A stretch of 64,000 nucleotides of DNA from Clostridium beijerinckii HUN142 (lineage in GTDB: Bacteria; Bacillota; Clostridia; Clostridiales; Clostridiaceae): assembly GCF_000621745.1 (NCBI RefSeq), contig NZ_JHXK01000013.1:62001-126000 (forward strand), given 5' to 3'. A program made the position numbers and the translations under genes. The notes below the pieces were generated by a model. The model searched no databases, was not told the DNA's origin, and was given only the letters and a program-made list of their open reading frames with translations. Shown here one piece after another: positions 1 through 10,202 of this stretch. The number at the start of each line of letters is the position of its first letter. Position 1 is the first letter of the stretch.

Positions 1-336
1 GAAAATTTAAAGGAAAAAAATAGTTTTAAACTAAAAAATAATGTATATCTTAGTATGGGGGAAAAATTTAAATGGCCATCGTTGCAAGTTGAAGAATTAG
101 GAGAAAGAGTTTTTTGCTATGGGCTTAGGGATCAAGTGGGGATATTAGTAGATGGAACAGTAGTGCCGTGTTGTTTGGATAGTGATGGCAGCATAGCACT
201 TGGAAATATTTTTGAAAATACATTAGAAGAAATTTTAAATTCAAAAAGAGCTAAAGATATATATAATGGTTTTTCTGGAAGAAAAGCAGTAGAAGAATTG
301 TGTAAAAAATGTGGATTTATAAATAGAGTGAGATAG
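1..336 (+). CDS. Radical SAM/SPASM domain protein, C-terminal part
   Basis: The reading frame is open from the left edge, so the gene starts outside the window and only about 111 C-terminal residues are seen. The visible part has the look of a SPASM (auxiliary iron-sulfur cluster) domain: a VVPCC motif, then a D-G-S-I-x-L-G-N-I segment followed by a leucine-rich helix, and a late CKKC pair. In radical SAM proteins of this class these cysteines bind one or two extra [4Fe-4S] clusters used in modifying peptides or proteins. The catalytic CxxxCxxC motif would lie upstream, so substrate and exact family cannot be told. A membrane protein with an HExxH motif follows after 15 nt and may be co-transcribed. 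Confidence 0.75.
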   Translation, partial: ENLKEKNSFKLKNNVYLSMGEKFKWPSLQVEELGERVFCYGLRDQVGILVDGTVVPCCLDSDGSIALGNIFENTLEEILNSKRAKDIYNGFSGRKAVEELCKKCGFINRVR

Positions 337-351
337 AGGTGAATTGTTAAA

Positions 352-1086
352 ATGGAAATAGCAATTAAGTCAGTAGGTGTTTTTTTGTTAGTGTATTTTT
401 CCTATTATTATTTGCTGAGATTTATACAATCGGTGTTTCAAGGGGCTGTGAGCAGTATAAATGCAGGGATGGCCAAGTTTATATATGCGTTGGGTACTCC
501 GGCTCATGAACTTGCACATTTATTGGTAGCTGTTTTATGTCTTGCTAAAATAGAGCAAGTACAACTTTTCCCAAAAGGAAACAGGCCTGGATTTATAAGA
601 TCAAGAGTTGGAAGTAGCATGCCATTTTTAATTAGTATCAAGGAATTTCTTATTGCTATAGCACCTGTCATAATAAATATACCATTATTCATATTCATAG
701 AGAGTAAATTTGTGTTAAAAGATAGAGTGGCTGATATATCGAGAATCCTAGATCCGAGAATCCTAATAAGTAAAGAAGGTATAATAACTATATTTCTATT
801 TTTAGTACTAATAAGTGGAATAGCTCCAAGTCATGAAGACTTTAAGGGGATGATAAAAGGGCTTATAATTTTTAGTATAGTTATATTTGGATTATCATTT
901 TTAACTTCAATGTTTTTAGATATGAAGTGGGTAAACGCAAAGCCAATCTTAACAGTATTATTATATTATAGTGAAGTAATACTATTCGTGTTGATAATAA
1001 ATGCTATTATGCATTATAGGAATTGTTTTAAAATAACATGGATTATATTAATAAGTGCTATAAAACATGCTTTTAGAAAGAGCTGA
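352..1086 (+). CDS. Multi-pass membrane protein with HExxH motif (possible site-2-type peptidase)
   Basis: This 244-residue protein has an N-terminal membrane segment, then a G-T-P-A-H-E-L-A-H-L-L segment near residue 50 that contains a zincin-type HExxH, and several further hydrophobic stretches (about residues 95-120, 140-155, 165-185 and 200-220). An HExxH inside a hydrophobic helix is typical of intramembrane metallopeptidases (M50-like), but I do not see a clear second motif supplying the third ligand. It starts 15 nt after the SPASM gene with a GAGGTG ribosome site. Function is not recognised; a role in processing whatever the radical SAM protein modifies is only a guess from position. 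Confidence 0.7.
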   Translation: MEIAIKSVGVFLLVYFSYYYLLRFIQSVFQGAVSSINAGMAKFIYALGTPAHELAHLLVAVLCLAKIEQVQLFPKGNRPGFIRSRVGSSMPFLISIKEFLIAIAPVIINIPLFIFIESKFVLKDRVADISRILDPRILISKEGIITIFLFLVLISGIAPSHEDFKGMIKGLIIFSIVIFGLSFLTSMFLDMKWVNAKPILTVLLYYSEVILFVLIINAIMHYRNCFKITWIILISAIKHAFRKS

Positions 1087-1147
1087 TGAATAATTGCTCC
1101 TAAATAGTAAGTACTTTGCAAAGATACGTAATACAGTATGAACAATT

Positions 1148-1512
1148 ATGGAAGTAAAAGATAGCAAAACAAAAGAAAATTTATTAAGATCATTTGCGGG
1201 AGAGAGTCAAGCTAGAAATATATATAACATAGCAGCATCTCAAGCGAAAAAAGATGGACTTTATGAAATTTAATCAGTATTTGATTATACAGCTAATGAG
1301 GAAAAGGAGCATGCAGAAGTCTTTTATAAGCAGCAAAGGAATTTGCAGGAGAAAATATACATATTGATGGTGCATATCCTGTCGACTATTATGATTCCAC
1401 TTTAAGATTACTTAAAGCAGCAAATCATAATGAAATGGAAGCGCTAAAAAATTGTCCGGTTTGAGGACATCCACAAGGATATTTTACTGCATTTAATGAA
1501 GATGATTTATAA
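1148..1512 (+). pseudogene. Rubrerythrin pseudogene, heavily decayed
   Basis: Conceptual translation from the ATG at 1148 gives the start of a rubrerythrin-type diiron protein (NLLRSFAGESQARNIY, where E and R belong to the first ferritin-like helix). A TAA stop at 1271 interrupts it; the frame then continues with NEEKEHAEVFYK. A one-base shift near 1330 leads into AAKEFAGEN and DYYDSTLRLLKAA. About 75 codons covering the second half of the four-helix bundle and the first rubredoxin CxxC are missing, and the second rubredoxin knuckle reads CPV-stop-GHPQGYF, with TGA at 1462 in place of a Cys codon. Intact rubrerythrins are about 190 residues and reduce peroxide in anaerobes. Two nonsense changes, one frameshift and a deletion make a functional product very unlikely. 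Confidence 0.85.
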
Positions 1513-1721
1513 TATTATGTACTTAATTAATAAGTGAATTAAAATACATAATATATGTATTCTGAAATTAAGGCTCTATATTCTAGTCTTAATTTAGCCT
1601 TTGGCTTATTAAGGCTTTAAATGTAAATTTATTATCGTAACATATATAATACTTTGAAATAACATTTTTATTGTATAAATATAGAAAAAATGGCGATACT
1701 CCTTGATAAGGAGTGATTATT

Positions 1722-2291
1722 ATGGTAAATAAAAAGAAATTATTCATAGGTATGACATTAGCATTAGGACTTATATTTTCGATAACATATTATTTTTCGG
1801 AGAAGTATATAACTAATAGGAATGCTAAAAATAATCCTGTATCATCAAGTGAGATAAATAATAAATTAAATGATAATATAAAGATTTACTTATATGCAGG
1901 TGAAAAGAAAGAAAAAGAATTAACATTGTCAGAGTTAAAGAAAGAGTTAAATATAGATAAAAACTTAACAGAAACAGAGTTATCAAAAGCACTAAAAGAT
2001 AAGGGATATGTTTTAGAGGTGGAATCTAACGGGGAAATGACATATAAAAGAGATGCGTCTAAAGCCGTAAAACCTAATAAATATTATATTGGAGAAAAAG
2101 ATGGTTTCTTAGCTATATATAAAACTGATGATAATGGGACTTTGTCAATTGAAAATAGCGAAGATGTATATACCAACAGTAAAAAAGTGGATAAGTTGAG
2201 TGAGATAGATAAAGATAAAATTAAGAATTTTGAGCTTGAATATAATTCAAAGGACGATGCAGAAGAAAGCTTATCTGAATTTCTATCGTAA
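1722..2291 (+). CDS. BofC-like protein, membrane-anchored
   Basis: The protein is 189 residues if started at the ATG at 1722, which sits 8 nt after a GGAG site; a GTG at 1713 overlaps that site and is unlikely. It begins with a short basic stretch and one hydrophobic segment (about residues 6-24) that should anchor it outside the membrane. The C-terminal half (YYIGEKDGFLAIYK, then a run of acidic and short hydrophobic residues) resembles the BofC C-terminal domain. In Bacillus subtilis bofC lies directly upstream of ruvA and tunes the SpoIVB signalling protease during sporulation; the same neighbour is present here. Sequence similarity is partial, so the call leans on synteny. A terminator follows. 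Confidence 0.65.
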   Translation: MVNKKKLFIGMTLALGLIFSITYYFSEKYITNRNAKNNPVSSSEINNKLNDNIKIYLYAGEKKEKELTLSELKKELNIDKNLTETELSKALKDKGYVLEVESNGEMTYKRDASKAVKPNKYYIGEKDGFLAIYKTDDNGTLSIENSEDVYTNSKKVDKLSEIDKDKIKNFELEYNSKDDAEESLSEFLS

Positions 2292-2315
2292 TATGAAATT
2301 TAGATAAGTAAATTT

Positions 2316-2370
2316 TAATTAATAAAAGGCATGTTAGCAATTTAATACTTGCGTGCCTTTTGTTAATTAA
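2316..2370 (+). terminator. Hairpin terminator after the bofC-like gene
   Basis: TTAATTAATAAAAGGCA and its near-complement TGCCTTTTGTTAATTAA flank a loop of about 20 nt; the descending arm is T-rich. It separates the bofC-like gene from ruvA. Confidence 0.65.
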
Positions 2371-2508
2371 AAAATACATTGTTGAAAGATTTAGCTGAAA
2401 ATGATAAAGTATAAGTTAGGTTTTAATAATGTGGAAATTAGTTGTTATATAAATTCTAAGTCTTTATGTAAAAAGAGTTATAGATATAGAAAAGTTGGTG
2501 TAAAATAA

Positions 2509-3105
2509 ATGTACGAATATATAAAAGGAAAATATATTGGAATAAATAAAGATTATGTAATAGTAGAGAATGGCGGGATTGGTTATAAAATATTTACATC
2601 AGGTGCTACTATGTCCTCTATGCCAAAGTGTGGAGAGGAAATTATGCTTTATCTTGAGCAAATAGTAAGGGAAGATTTTCTTGGGTTATATGGATTTGGT
2701 TCAAGGGAAGAACTCGAGATGTTTAAGCTTCTTTTAACAGTAAGTGGAGTCGGGCCTAAAGCTGCATTATCTTTGCTATCTATAAGTAGAGTTAATAATT
2801 TAAAATATGCGATAATGATTGGTGATGAGAAACACATCTGTAGAGGTGTGGGAATAGGGAAGAAAACAGCAGCCAGAATTATTTTAGAGATTAAAGATAA
2901 ACTAAAGCCAGATGAATTGTTGGATAGCAGTGTGGAAATTAGTGCTAAAGATAATGAAAATATTATGGCCTTATCAGAAGCTTTAAGTGCATTAATTGCA
3001 CTAGGTTATAGCGAGAAGGAAGCAGAAGCAGTGTTGAAAAAGATAGATAAGAATGATAGTGTAGAAAATATTATTAAAAATGCGTTAAAGTCGTTAGTAG
3101 GGTAA
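2509..3105 (+). CDS. ruvA: Holliday junction DNA helicase subunit RuvA
   Basis: RuvA binds four-way DNA junctions as a tetramer and loads RuvB rings for branch migration. The 198 residues have the normal three-part layout: an N-terminal OB fold starting MYEYIKGKYIGI, a central helix-hairpin-helix region with the motifs VSGVGPKAAL (about residue 79) and GVGIGKKTA (about residue 115), and a C-terminal three-helix domain after about residue 150 that contacts RuvB. ruvB follows after 65 nt. The ATG at 2509 has only a weak ribosome site (GTTGGTG), but the N-terminus is standard for the family. Confidence 0.97.
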   Translation: MYEYIKGKYIGINKDYVIVENGGIGYKIFTSGATMSSMPKCGEEIMLYLEQIVREDFLGLYGFGSREELEMFKLLLTVSGVGPKAALSLLSISRVNNLKYAIMIGDEKHICRGVGIGKKTAARIILEIKDKLKPDELLDSSVEISAKDNENIMALSEALSALIALGYSEKEAEAVLKKIDKNDSVENIIKNALKSLVG

Positions 3106-3170
3106 AACTAACAATACATAAATAACAAAAATTTATACATAAATGACTCACAAGAAAAGGGGGAGGTTTT

Positions 3171-4214
3171 TTGGAAAGAATAGTTAATCCATCTGAGATG
3201 CAAGAAGATTTTAATTCTGAACTTAGTTTAAGACCTCAAAAAATAAATGAATATATAGGACAAGATAAAGTAAAAGAGAGATTAGATATATTTATAAAAG
3301 CTGCAAAAAATAGAAAAGAAGCATTGGATCATACACTTTTATATGGACCACCTGGACTTGGAAAAACTACTTTAGCTAATATTATAGCAAGAGAAATGGG
3401 TGGAGATTTAAAAATTACTTCAGGACCAGCCATAGAAAGAGCAGGAGATTTAGCAGCTATCCTAACTACATTAAAAGATTATGATGTTTTATTTATAGAT
3501 GAAATACATAGGTTGAATAGAACAGTCGAAGAAATATTATATCCCGCTATGGAGGATTATGCATTAGATATAGTTATAGGAAAAGGTGCTGCAGCAAAAT
3601 CTATAAGAATTGATCTTCCTAAATTCACACTAATTGGGGCAACAACAAGGATTGGAATGCTTACATCACCACTTAGAGATAGATTTGGTGTGCTTTGTGC
3701 GATGGAATATTATACAGATAAAGAACTTAAGGAGATAGTAAGTAGAAGTGCTTGCGTTTTTGGATGTGCAATTACTGAAGATGGTGCTTTTGAAATTGCT
3801 AAGAGATCTAGAGGAACGCCTAGAATTGCTAATAGACTATTAAAAAGAGTTAGAGATTATTCTGAAGTAAAATCCAATAAACTAGTATCATTAAAAGAGG
3901 CTAGAGAGGCTTTGGAACTATTGGAAGTGGATAATCAGGGATTTGATAAAGTTGATAATAAAATACTTGAAGCTATTATTGATAATTTCAACGGGGGACC
4001 GGTTGGAATTGAAACACTTTCTTATTTTATAGGAGAAGAATTAGGTACTATAGAAGATGTATATGAACCTTACTTGCTTCAAAAAGGTTTTATAATAAGA
4101 ACACCAAGAGGAAGAATAGCAAGTGATAAGGCATATAAACATCTTGGAAGAGTAAATAATTCAAAAAACAAAAGTACTAATGGGAAAGTACAAGGCAGTT
4201 TTTTTGATAAATAG
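3171..4214 (+). CDS. ruvB: Holliday junction DNA helicase subunit RuvB
   Basis: RuvB is the AAA+ motor that drives branch migration with RuvA. The protein has 347 residues, normal for the family. Walker A is GPPGLGKTT at residues 59-67, Walker B is [10 protein letters not shown], the sensor region is [18 protein letters not shown] with its arginine finger, and a winged-helix domain closes the C-terminus ([15 protein letters not shown], then TPRGR). The start is a TTG at 3171, set by a GGGGGAGG site 5 nt upstream; no ATG fits the conserved N-terminus. It forms an operon with ruvA. Confidence 0.97.
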   Translation: MERIVNPSEMQEDFNSELSLRPQKINEYIGQDKVKERLDIFIKAAKNRKEALDHTLLYGPPGLGKTTLANIIAREMGGDLKITSGPAIERAGDLAAILTTLKDYDVLFIDEIHRLNRTVEEILYPAMEDYALDIVIGKGAAAKSIRIDLPKFTLIGATTRIGMLTSPLRDRFGVLCAMEYYTDKELKEIVSRSACVFGCAITEDGAFEIAKRSRGTPRIANRLLKRVRDYSEVKSNKLVSLKEAREALELLEVDNQGFDKVDNKILEAIIDNFNGGPVGIETLSYFIGEELGTIEDVYEPYLLQKGFIIRTPRGRIASDKAYKHLGRVNNSKNKSTNGKVQGSFFDK

Positions 4215-4349
4215 ATAATTAGTAATTTATTAGTAAGCGCTTTAAAATTGAGTTTTGAACAATTAATATATAATATGGTTTTTCAAAGTTTAACTTCGTT
4301 AGAAGTGTCAAGAATAAGAATAAGCTGTTAGTTAGGAGAAGATAAATAA

Positions 4350-5375
4350 ATGAACGTAAAAGATTTTGATTTTTACTTACCAGAAGAGTTGATAGCTCAA
4401 CATCCTTTAGAACAAAGAGATTCATCAAGACTTATGGTTTTAGATAAGAAAACTGGTGAAATTAAGCATAAGAGATTTCATGATATTATAGAATACTTAA
4501 CTAAAGGAGATACTTTAGTATTAAACAATACAAGGGTAATGCCAGCAAGATTAATTGGAGAAAAGGAAGGTACTGGCGGAAAAATTGAGTTTCTTCTACT
4601 TAAGAGAATTGAAAAAGATAGATGGGAATGCCTAGCGAAGCCAGGTAAATCGGCAAGAGTTGGTAGAAAATTTATATTTGGAGAAGGTAAGTTAAGAGCT
4701 GAAGTAGTTGAAGTGAAAGAGAACGGAAATAGAATAGTTGAATTTTTCTATGATGGAATATTCGAGGAAGTTCTAGATTCACTTGGCGAGATGCCTTTGC
4801 CTCCATATATTCATGAGAGATTAGAAGATAGAGAAAGATATCAAACAGTGTACTCTAAAGAAAATGGTTCTGCTGCGGCACCTACTGCAGGATTACATTT
4901 TACAAAAGAGTTATTGCAAGAAATAAAGGATAAAGGTATTAACATAGTATATTTAACATTACATGTTGGACTTGGAACTTTTAGACCTGTAAAAGTTGAG
5001 TCTCTAGAGGAGCATGAAATGCATTCAGAGTTTTATATGCTTTCAAAGGAAAGTGCAGATATAATAAATGAAACTAAAAAAAGAGGAAATGCGGTTATAT
5101 CAGTTGGGACAACTTCAACAAGAACTTTAGAAACTATTGGTGATGAAAATGGATTTGTTAAAGAGCAAAGTGGATGGACTAATATATTTATTTATCCTGG
5201 ATATAAATTTAAAGTAGTGGATAAGTTAATTACAAACTTTCATTTACCAGAATCTACGTTGATAATGCTTGTTTCAACCTTAGCAGGAAGAGAAAATGTT
5301 ATGAAGGCATATGAAGAAGCAGTAAATGAAAAATATAGATTTTTCTCATTTGGAGATGCTATGTTTATTAAATAA
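4350..5375 (+). CDS. queA: S-adenosylmethionine:tRNA ribosyltransferase-isomerase QueA
   Basis: QueA transfers the ribosyl part of SAM to preQ1 in tRNA, giving epoxyqueuosine at the wobble position of GUN anticodons. The 341 residues start [19 protein letters not shown] and carry the family blocks [33 protein letters not shown] and [13 protein letters not shown]. It lies between ruvB and tgt, whose product acts one step earlier in the same pathway. The ruvB-queA spacer (135 nt) shows no clear terminator. Confidence 0.97.
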   Translation: MNVKDFDFYLPEELIAQHPLEQRDSSRLMVLDKKTGEIKHKRFHDIIEYLTKGDTLVLNNTRVMPARLIGEKEGTGGKIEFLLLKRIEKDRWECLAKPGKSARVGRKFIFGEGKLRAEVVEVKENGNRIVEFFYDGIFEEVLDSLGEMPLPPYIHERLEDRERYQTVYSKENGSAAAPTAGLHFTKELLQEIKDKGINIVYLTLHVGLGTFRPVKVESLEEHEMHSEFYMLSKESADIINETKKRGNAVISVGTTSTRTLETIGDENGFVKEQSGWTNIFIYPGYKFKVVDKLITNFHLPESTLIMLVSTLAGRENVMKAYEEAVNEKYRFFSFGDAMFIK

Positions 5376-5466
5376 AGGTTTTGATTACATTGATGAGGTG
5401 ACATAGTCAAGTGTTTCAATATAAATGGGATGAATTAGAAGAGTAAAATATTTATTTTTTTAATTC

Positions 5467-5497
5467 AACTAACAACTAAATGAGAGTTAGTTTTTTT
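5467..5497 (+). terminator. Small hairpin plus T-run between queA and tgt
   Basis: AACTAAC and GTTAGTT are separated by 12 nt and followed directly by seven T. The stem is short (7 bp), so it may act only as a partial terminator between queA and tgt. Confidence 0.5.
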
Positions 5498-5564
5498 AAG
5501 AATCCCAGAGTTACTCAGCGAATAAAGGTAAGTTGAGTTTCGCAAAAATATAATTAAGAGGTGA

Positions 5565-6707
<1,143 letters not shown>

Positions 6708-6870
6708 TTAAAGAAAATTATTTATGAATTTTTATAAAATATAGTTTTTATGCAAACTTTTCAATAAATATGAATGATAGGTATAGGTTTATATTGACAT
6801 TAAAGTTAATAAAATGTAAACTACATATCATGAATAGAAAAATATATAATAAACGCATTGGAGGAAGAGT

Positions 6871-7149
6871 ATGGAGAATATGTCAGCGTTACTTGTGAAT
6901 GTAGTGCCCTTTTTACTTGTATTTGTGATATTTTATTTTCTTCTTATATTACCTGAAAAGAAAAGAAAGAAGAAATATCAAGGTATGCTTGAAGAATTAA
7001 AAGTAAATGATGAAATTGTGACAAGAGGTGGAATCATAGGTAAGATTACACATATAGATGAAAAGTCAGTTACAATTGAAAGTGGTCCTGCAAAAACTAA
7101 GATCAAATTAGATAAGAGTGGAATATCTCATAAAATAAAGGTAGATTAA
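6871..7149 (+). CDS. yajC: Sec translocon accessory subunit YajC
   Basis: YajC is a small single-span protein that associates with SecDF-YidC at the translocon. The 92 residues have one hydrophobic helix (about 8-30), the marker LPEKKRKKKYQGML directly after it, and a beta-rich cytoplasmic tail with VNDEIVTRGGIIGKI. The ATG at 6871 follows GGAGG. Its place between tgt and secD-secF is the standard arrangement in Firmicutes. Confidence 0.93.
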   Translation: MENMSALLVNVVPFLLVFVIFYFLLILPEKKRKKKYQGMLEELKVNDEIVTRGGIIGKITHIDEKSVTIESGPAKTKIKLDKSGISHKIKVD

Positions 7150-7200
7150 TCATAATACCCTTTAATATTTCATAAAATGAAGTGTTGGGGGGTGTTTTTG

Positions 7201-7569
7201 ATGGAAAATAGTAAATATTTTAGATCAGTAGTAAAGGGTACTGTTGGAACTTTGATTTTAAGCTTTATAGGCGTTACAATTTTATCTTTGTTGATGACTA
7301 AACTAGTATTTAGTAAAGGTATTTTTAACATGATATATGTAATAATATCTTTATGCAGTTTAAGTTTAGGCGCAATGATAGGAGCAAAGAAAAATGAATC
7401 AAAGGGATGGCTTGTAGGCTTTGGAGTAGCTCTATCATACTATTTAGTATTGTTTATACTATCTAGTAGCTTTAGCGGGGAATTAGCATTTAAGTTTTTC
7501 GACTTCGTTAAATTGATTATAGCACTAGTTGTAGGTACTCTTGCTGGGATGCTAGGGATAAATTTATAA
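7201..7569 (+). CDS. TIGR04086-type small membrane protein
   Basis: The ATG at 7201 follows a GGGGGGTG site; an upstream ATG at 7177 would place that site inside the gene and is rejected. The 122 residues have four hydrophobic segments (about 18-40, 46-64, 76-95 and 100-120) and a small-residue-rich end (GTLAGMLGI). Small four-helix proteins of the TIGR04086/YrzE type occur directly after yajC in many Firmicutes, and the fit of size, topology and position is good. Biochemical function is unknown. Confidence 0.75.
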   Translation: MENSKYFRSVVKGTVGTLILSFIGVTILSLLMTKLVFSKGIFNMIYVIISLCSLSLGAMIGAKKNESKGWLVGFGVALSYYLVLFILSSSFSGELAFKFFDFVKLIIALVVGTLAGMLGINL

Positions 7570-7750
7570 GATACTTTAGCTTTTTAATGGTTAACTTTAC
7601 AAAGATTAAAAGAAGTTATACATATGTGAAAGCATTTTTATTTAAATGAAGGTTAGGCAGTATTTTATTGTTATATCATACAGTAATAAAAAACTTTATT
7701 AAGAAATTATAGTGTGCTATAATGAACAATGTGCAACATAAGAATGTAAT

Positions 7751-7825
7751 AATATTTAAAATTAAGAAGTAATAAATTCTTTAAAACTCAGATTTAAAGA
7801 CTTTATTTTCTTAATTTTAAATATT
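7751..7825. repeat. 75-nt near-perfect inverted repeat between the membrane protein and secD
   Basis: The arms 7751-7768 and 7808-7825 are perfect 18-bp complements. Inside them AATAAA pairs with TTTATT, and TCTTTAAA (7779-7786) pairs with TTTAAAGA (7793-7800) around a short loop. There is no T-run after it, so it is not a classical terminator. The rest of the 7570-7945 gap shows nothing I can name. Confidence 0.8.
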
Positions 7826-7945
7826 TAGGTATTTTACATAATAAAAGAAACTGTTAATGAAATTATAATTCAAAATTTTCAGTAAGGCATATATAGTAAA
7901 TACTAACTTAATGAAAGACATAATAATATGCAGAGGGGGATTAAG

Positions 7946-9211
7946 ATGAAAAGAAAAAGCAAAAGTTCAGCATTGTTGATATTAATTATTGCTGTAATTG
8001 GACTGTTAGCTTTTGCAGGATTTAAAGGATTTGTTCTAGGAGGATGGGAATTTAAATCATTTGATAAAGTAATAACTAGAGGACTAGATTTACAAGGTGG
8101 GGTTTCTGTTCTTATGGAAATTCAAAAAGATGATGTAACTGCAGAAGAACTACAAAGTGCAAAGGAACATTTATCTTTAAGAGTAAACAAACTTGGTGTT
8201 GCAGAAACAATTGTAGCAACAGAAGGTCCGAAGAGAATAAGAGTAGATGTACCGGGATTAACTAATTCTAAAGAAATAGTAGATAGTTTGGTTAAATCTG
8301 GTAACTTGAGTTTTAAAGGACCAGATGGAACTGAAATTTTAACAGGTTCAGATGTAAAAAAAGCAACTGCACAAATGAATCAACAAAGTGGTGGATATGA
8401 AGTTGGTTTAGAGTTAAATGATGAAGGTGCACAAAAGTTTGCAGATGCAACAGGAAAATATATTGGGCAAAATATTTCAATCTATCTTGATGACGAAGAA
8501 GTATCAACTGCGCGAGTAGATTCACAAATTACAGGCGGAAAAGCAAGTATTGAAACACATGATACATTAGAAAAGAATAAAGAATTAGCTGGAATGATTA
8601 ATGCAGGTGCACTTCCACTTCCAGTTAAAGAAGTTTCAGTTAGTAATGTTGGAGCAGAACTAGGAGCTACAGCATTTCCAAACTCAGTTAAGGCAGGAAT
8701 TATAGGAGTTGGATTAGTATTTTTATTTATGCTATTCCATTATAGAATTCAAGGATTAATGGCTAATATTGCGTTAACTTTGTATATAACACTAACACTT
8801 TTTGCTTTTATAGAAGTAGGTGTTACATTGACTCTTCCAGGTATAGCGGCATTCTTGCTTACTATTGGTGTGGCAGTTGATGCGAATATACTAACTTTTG
8901 AAAGAACTAAAGAGGAGTTAAAGAAAGGGTATACCGTTAAGGCTGCAGTAAAAAAAGGATCAGAGCATGCATTATCTTCAATAGTAGATTCTAACATGAC
9001 AACTTTGCTTGCAGCACTGATTTTATACTTTATAGGATCTGGAACAGTAAAAGGTTTTGCAATTACGCTTATGATAGGTATAGTTATAAGTTTATTTACA
9101 GGTTTAATAGTAACTAAATTACTTGTTAATTTAGCTGTTGAAAGTGGAATTATAAACAAACCATCGCACTTTGGTGTTAGTATAAAAAAGGGGGATGAAA
9201 AACATGCTTAA
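7946..9211 (+). CDS. secD: Protein translocase subunit SecD
   Basis: SecD uses the proton motive force to pull preproteins through SecYEG on the outer side of the membrane. The start is taken at the ATG at 7946, 8 nt after GAGGGGG; an ATG at 7928 lies before that site. The 421 residues show one N-terminal membrane helix, the D1 motif RGLDLQGGVSVL, a periplasmic-type P1 domain, and a C-terminal block of five helices with the motif GVAVDANILTFERTKEEL. secF overlaps its end. Confidence 0.96.
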   Translation: MKRKSKSSALLILIIAVIGLLAFAGFKGFVLGGWEFKSFDKVITRGLDLQGGVSVLMEIQKDDVTAEELQSAKEHLSLRVNKLGVAETIVATEGPKRIRVDVPGLTNSKEIVDSLVKSGNLSFKGPDGTEILTGSDVKKATAQMNQQSGGYEVGLELNDEGAQKFADATGKYIGQNISIYLDDEEVSTARVDSQITGGKASIETHDTLEKNKELAGMINAGALPLPVKEVSVSNVGAELGATAFPNSVKAGIIGVGLVFLFMLFHYRIQGLMANIALTLYITLTLFAFIEVGVTLTLPGIAAFLLTIGVAVDANILTFERTKEELKKGYTVKAAVKKGSEHALSSIVDSNMTTLLAALILYFIGSGTVKGFAITLMIGIVISLFTGLIVTKLLVNLAVESGIINKPSHFGVSIKKGDEKHA

Positions 9212-10079
9212 AATCATGGAAAAAACAAAAATATGGTTTTCAATATCCCTAATTATTATCATAATCGGAATGGGATTCTTATGTGTTAGAGGTCTAAACT
9301 TTGGTATAGATTTTAAAGGTGGTTCTGAAATAGTGCTTCAACTAGATGAAAATATAAATAAAGAAGATGTTGATGCAATCATTCGAAGTTATGCACCTGA
9401 TGCTTCAACGAATACAATTAATAATAATCAATATGAAATAAAGTCAGCAGATCTTGATAGTGATAAGTTAGGATCAATTGTGTCTGATTTAGAATCTAAA
9501 TATAAACTGGATGAAAAAGTACTAGTTTCACAAAATGAAATAGGATCATCAGTAGGCAGAGAGTTAACTCAAAATTCAATATATGCATTACTTGCAGCTT
9601 TTGCAGTAATGTTAGTATATATAGCCATTAGATTTGAGTTTAAATTTGGAGTAGCGGCTATAGCGGCTACAATTCATGATATATTAGTAACTATTTCTGT
9701 TTATTCAATATTTTATATTCCGGTAAATACACCTTTTATAGCAGCAATACTAACTATAGTGGGATATTCTATGTGTGATACGATAGTTATTTTTGATAGA
9801 ATTAGAGAAAACACAAAAATAATGAGAAGGGCGAAATCCATTGAAGTAGCAGATGTGAGCTTAACTGAAACTATAGCAAGATCATTATATACTTCTTCAG
9901 CAACAGTAGTTACTATAATAGCAATGAATTTTTTAGTACCATCTGTTCAAGCATTTACGATCCCTTTAATTGTAGGTATTATAAGTGGAGCATATTCATC
10001 GATATGTATAGCATCACCGATTTGGGTATACTTAAAAGATAGAGTTAGAAGCCAAAAGAGAAAATTACAAAAAGCTTAA
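9204..10079 (+). CDS. secF: Protein translocase subunit SecF
   Basis: SecF is the partner of SecD. The ATG at 9204 lies 9 nt after a GGGGG site; an ATG at 9195 abuts that site and is less likely. The 291 residues include the first helix, the motif RGLNFGIDFKGGSEI, a short P1 domain and five C-terminal helices with TIVGYSMCDTIVIFDRIREN. The start lies inside the secD tail, so the two are translationally coupled. A strong terminator follows. Confidence 0.96.
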   Translation: MLKIMEKTKIWFSISLIIIIIGMGFLCVRGLNFGIDFKGGSEIVLQLDENINKEDVDAIIRSYAPDASTNTINNNQYEIKSADLDSDKLGSIVSDLESKYKLDEKVLVSQNEIGSSVGRELTQNSIYALLAAFAVMLVYIAIRFEFKFGVAAIAATIHDILVTISVYSIFYIPVNTPFIAAILTIVGYSMCDTIVIFDRIRENTKIMRRAKSIEVADVSLTETIARSLYTSSATVVTIIAMNFLVPSVQAFTIPLIVGIISGAYSSICIASPIWVYLKDRVRSQKRKLQKA

Positions 10080-10087
10080 TTACTGGA

Positions 10088-10127
10088 AATGAAAAACCCT
10101 CCAGCACAATGGGGGTTTTTTCATTTG
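10088..10127 (+). terminator. Terminator of the yajC-secDF operon
   Basis: AAATGAAAAACCC and GGGGTTTTTTCATTT form a long stem around an 11-nt loop, with the U-run inside the descending arm. Confidence 0.85.
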
Positions 10128-10202
10128 TTAACAAAATAATTGTAAAATTTATTATAATCATTTATAATAAAGGTGTTTTCTAATTTTATGGAGGAATAAA
10201 CC

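Noticed and set aside
1462..1464. TGA in a CPVxGHPQ motif, read as a selenocysteine codon in rubrerythrin
   Set aside because: The same gene carries an in-frame TAA, a frameshift and a large deletion, so simple decay explains the TGA.
2700..2760. LexA-type SOS box near ruvA
   Set aside because: I searched the ruvA upstream and early coding region by eye for a clear palindromic SOS box and found none worth calling.
8749..9159. Long open frame antisense to secD
   Set aside because: It has no ribosome site and lies opposite a well-conserved gene; it is a by-product of the secD codons.
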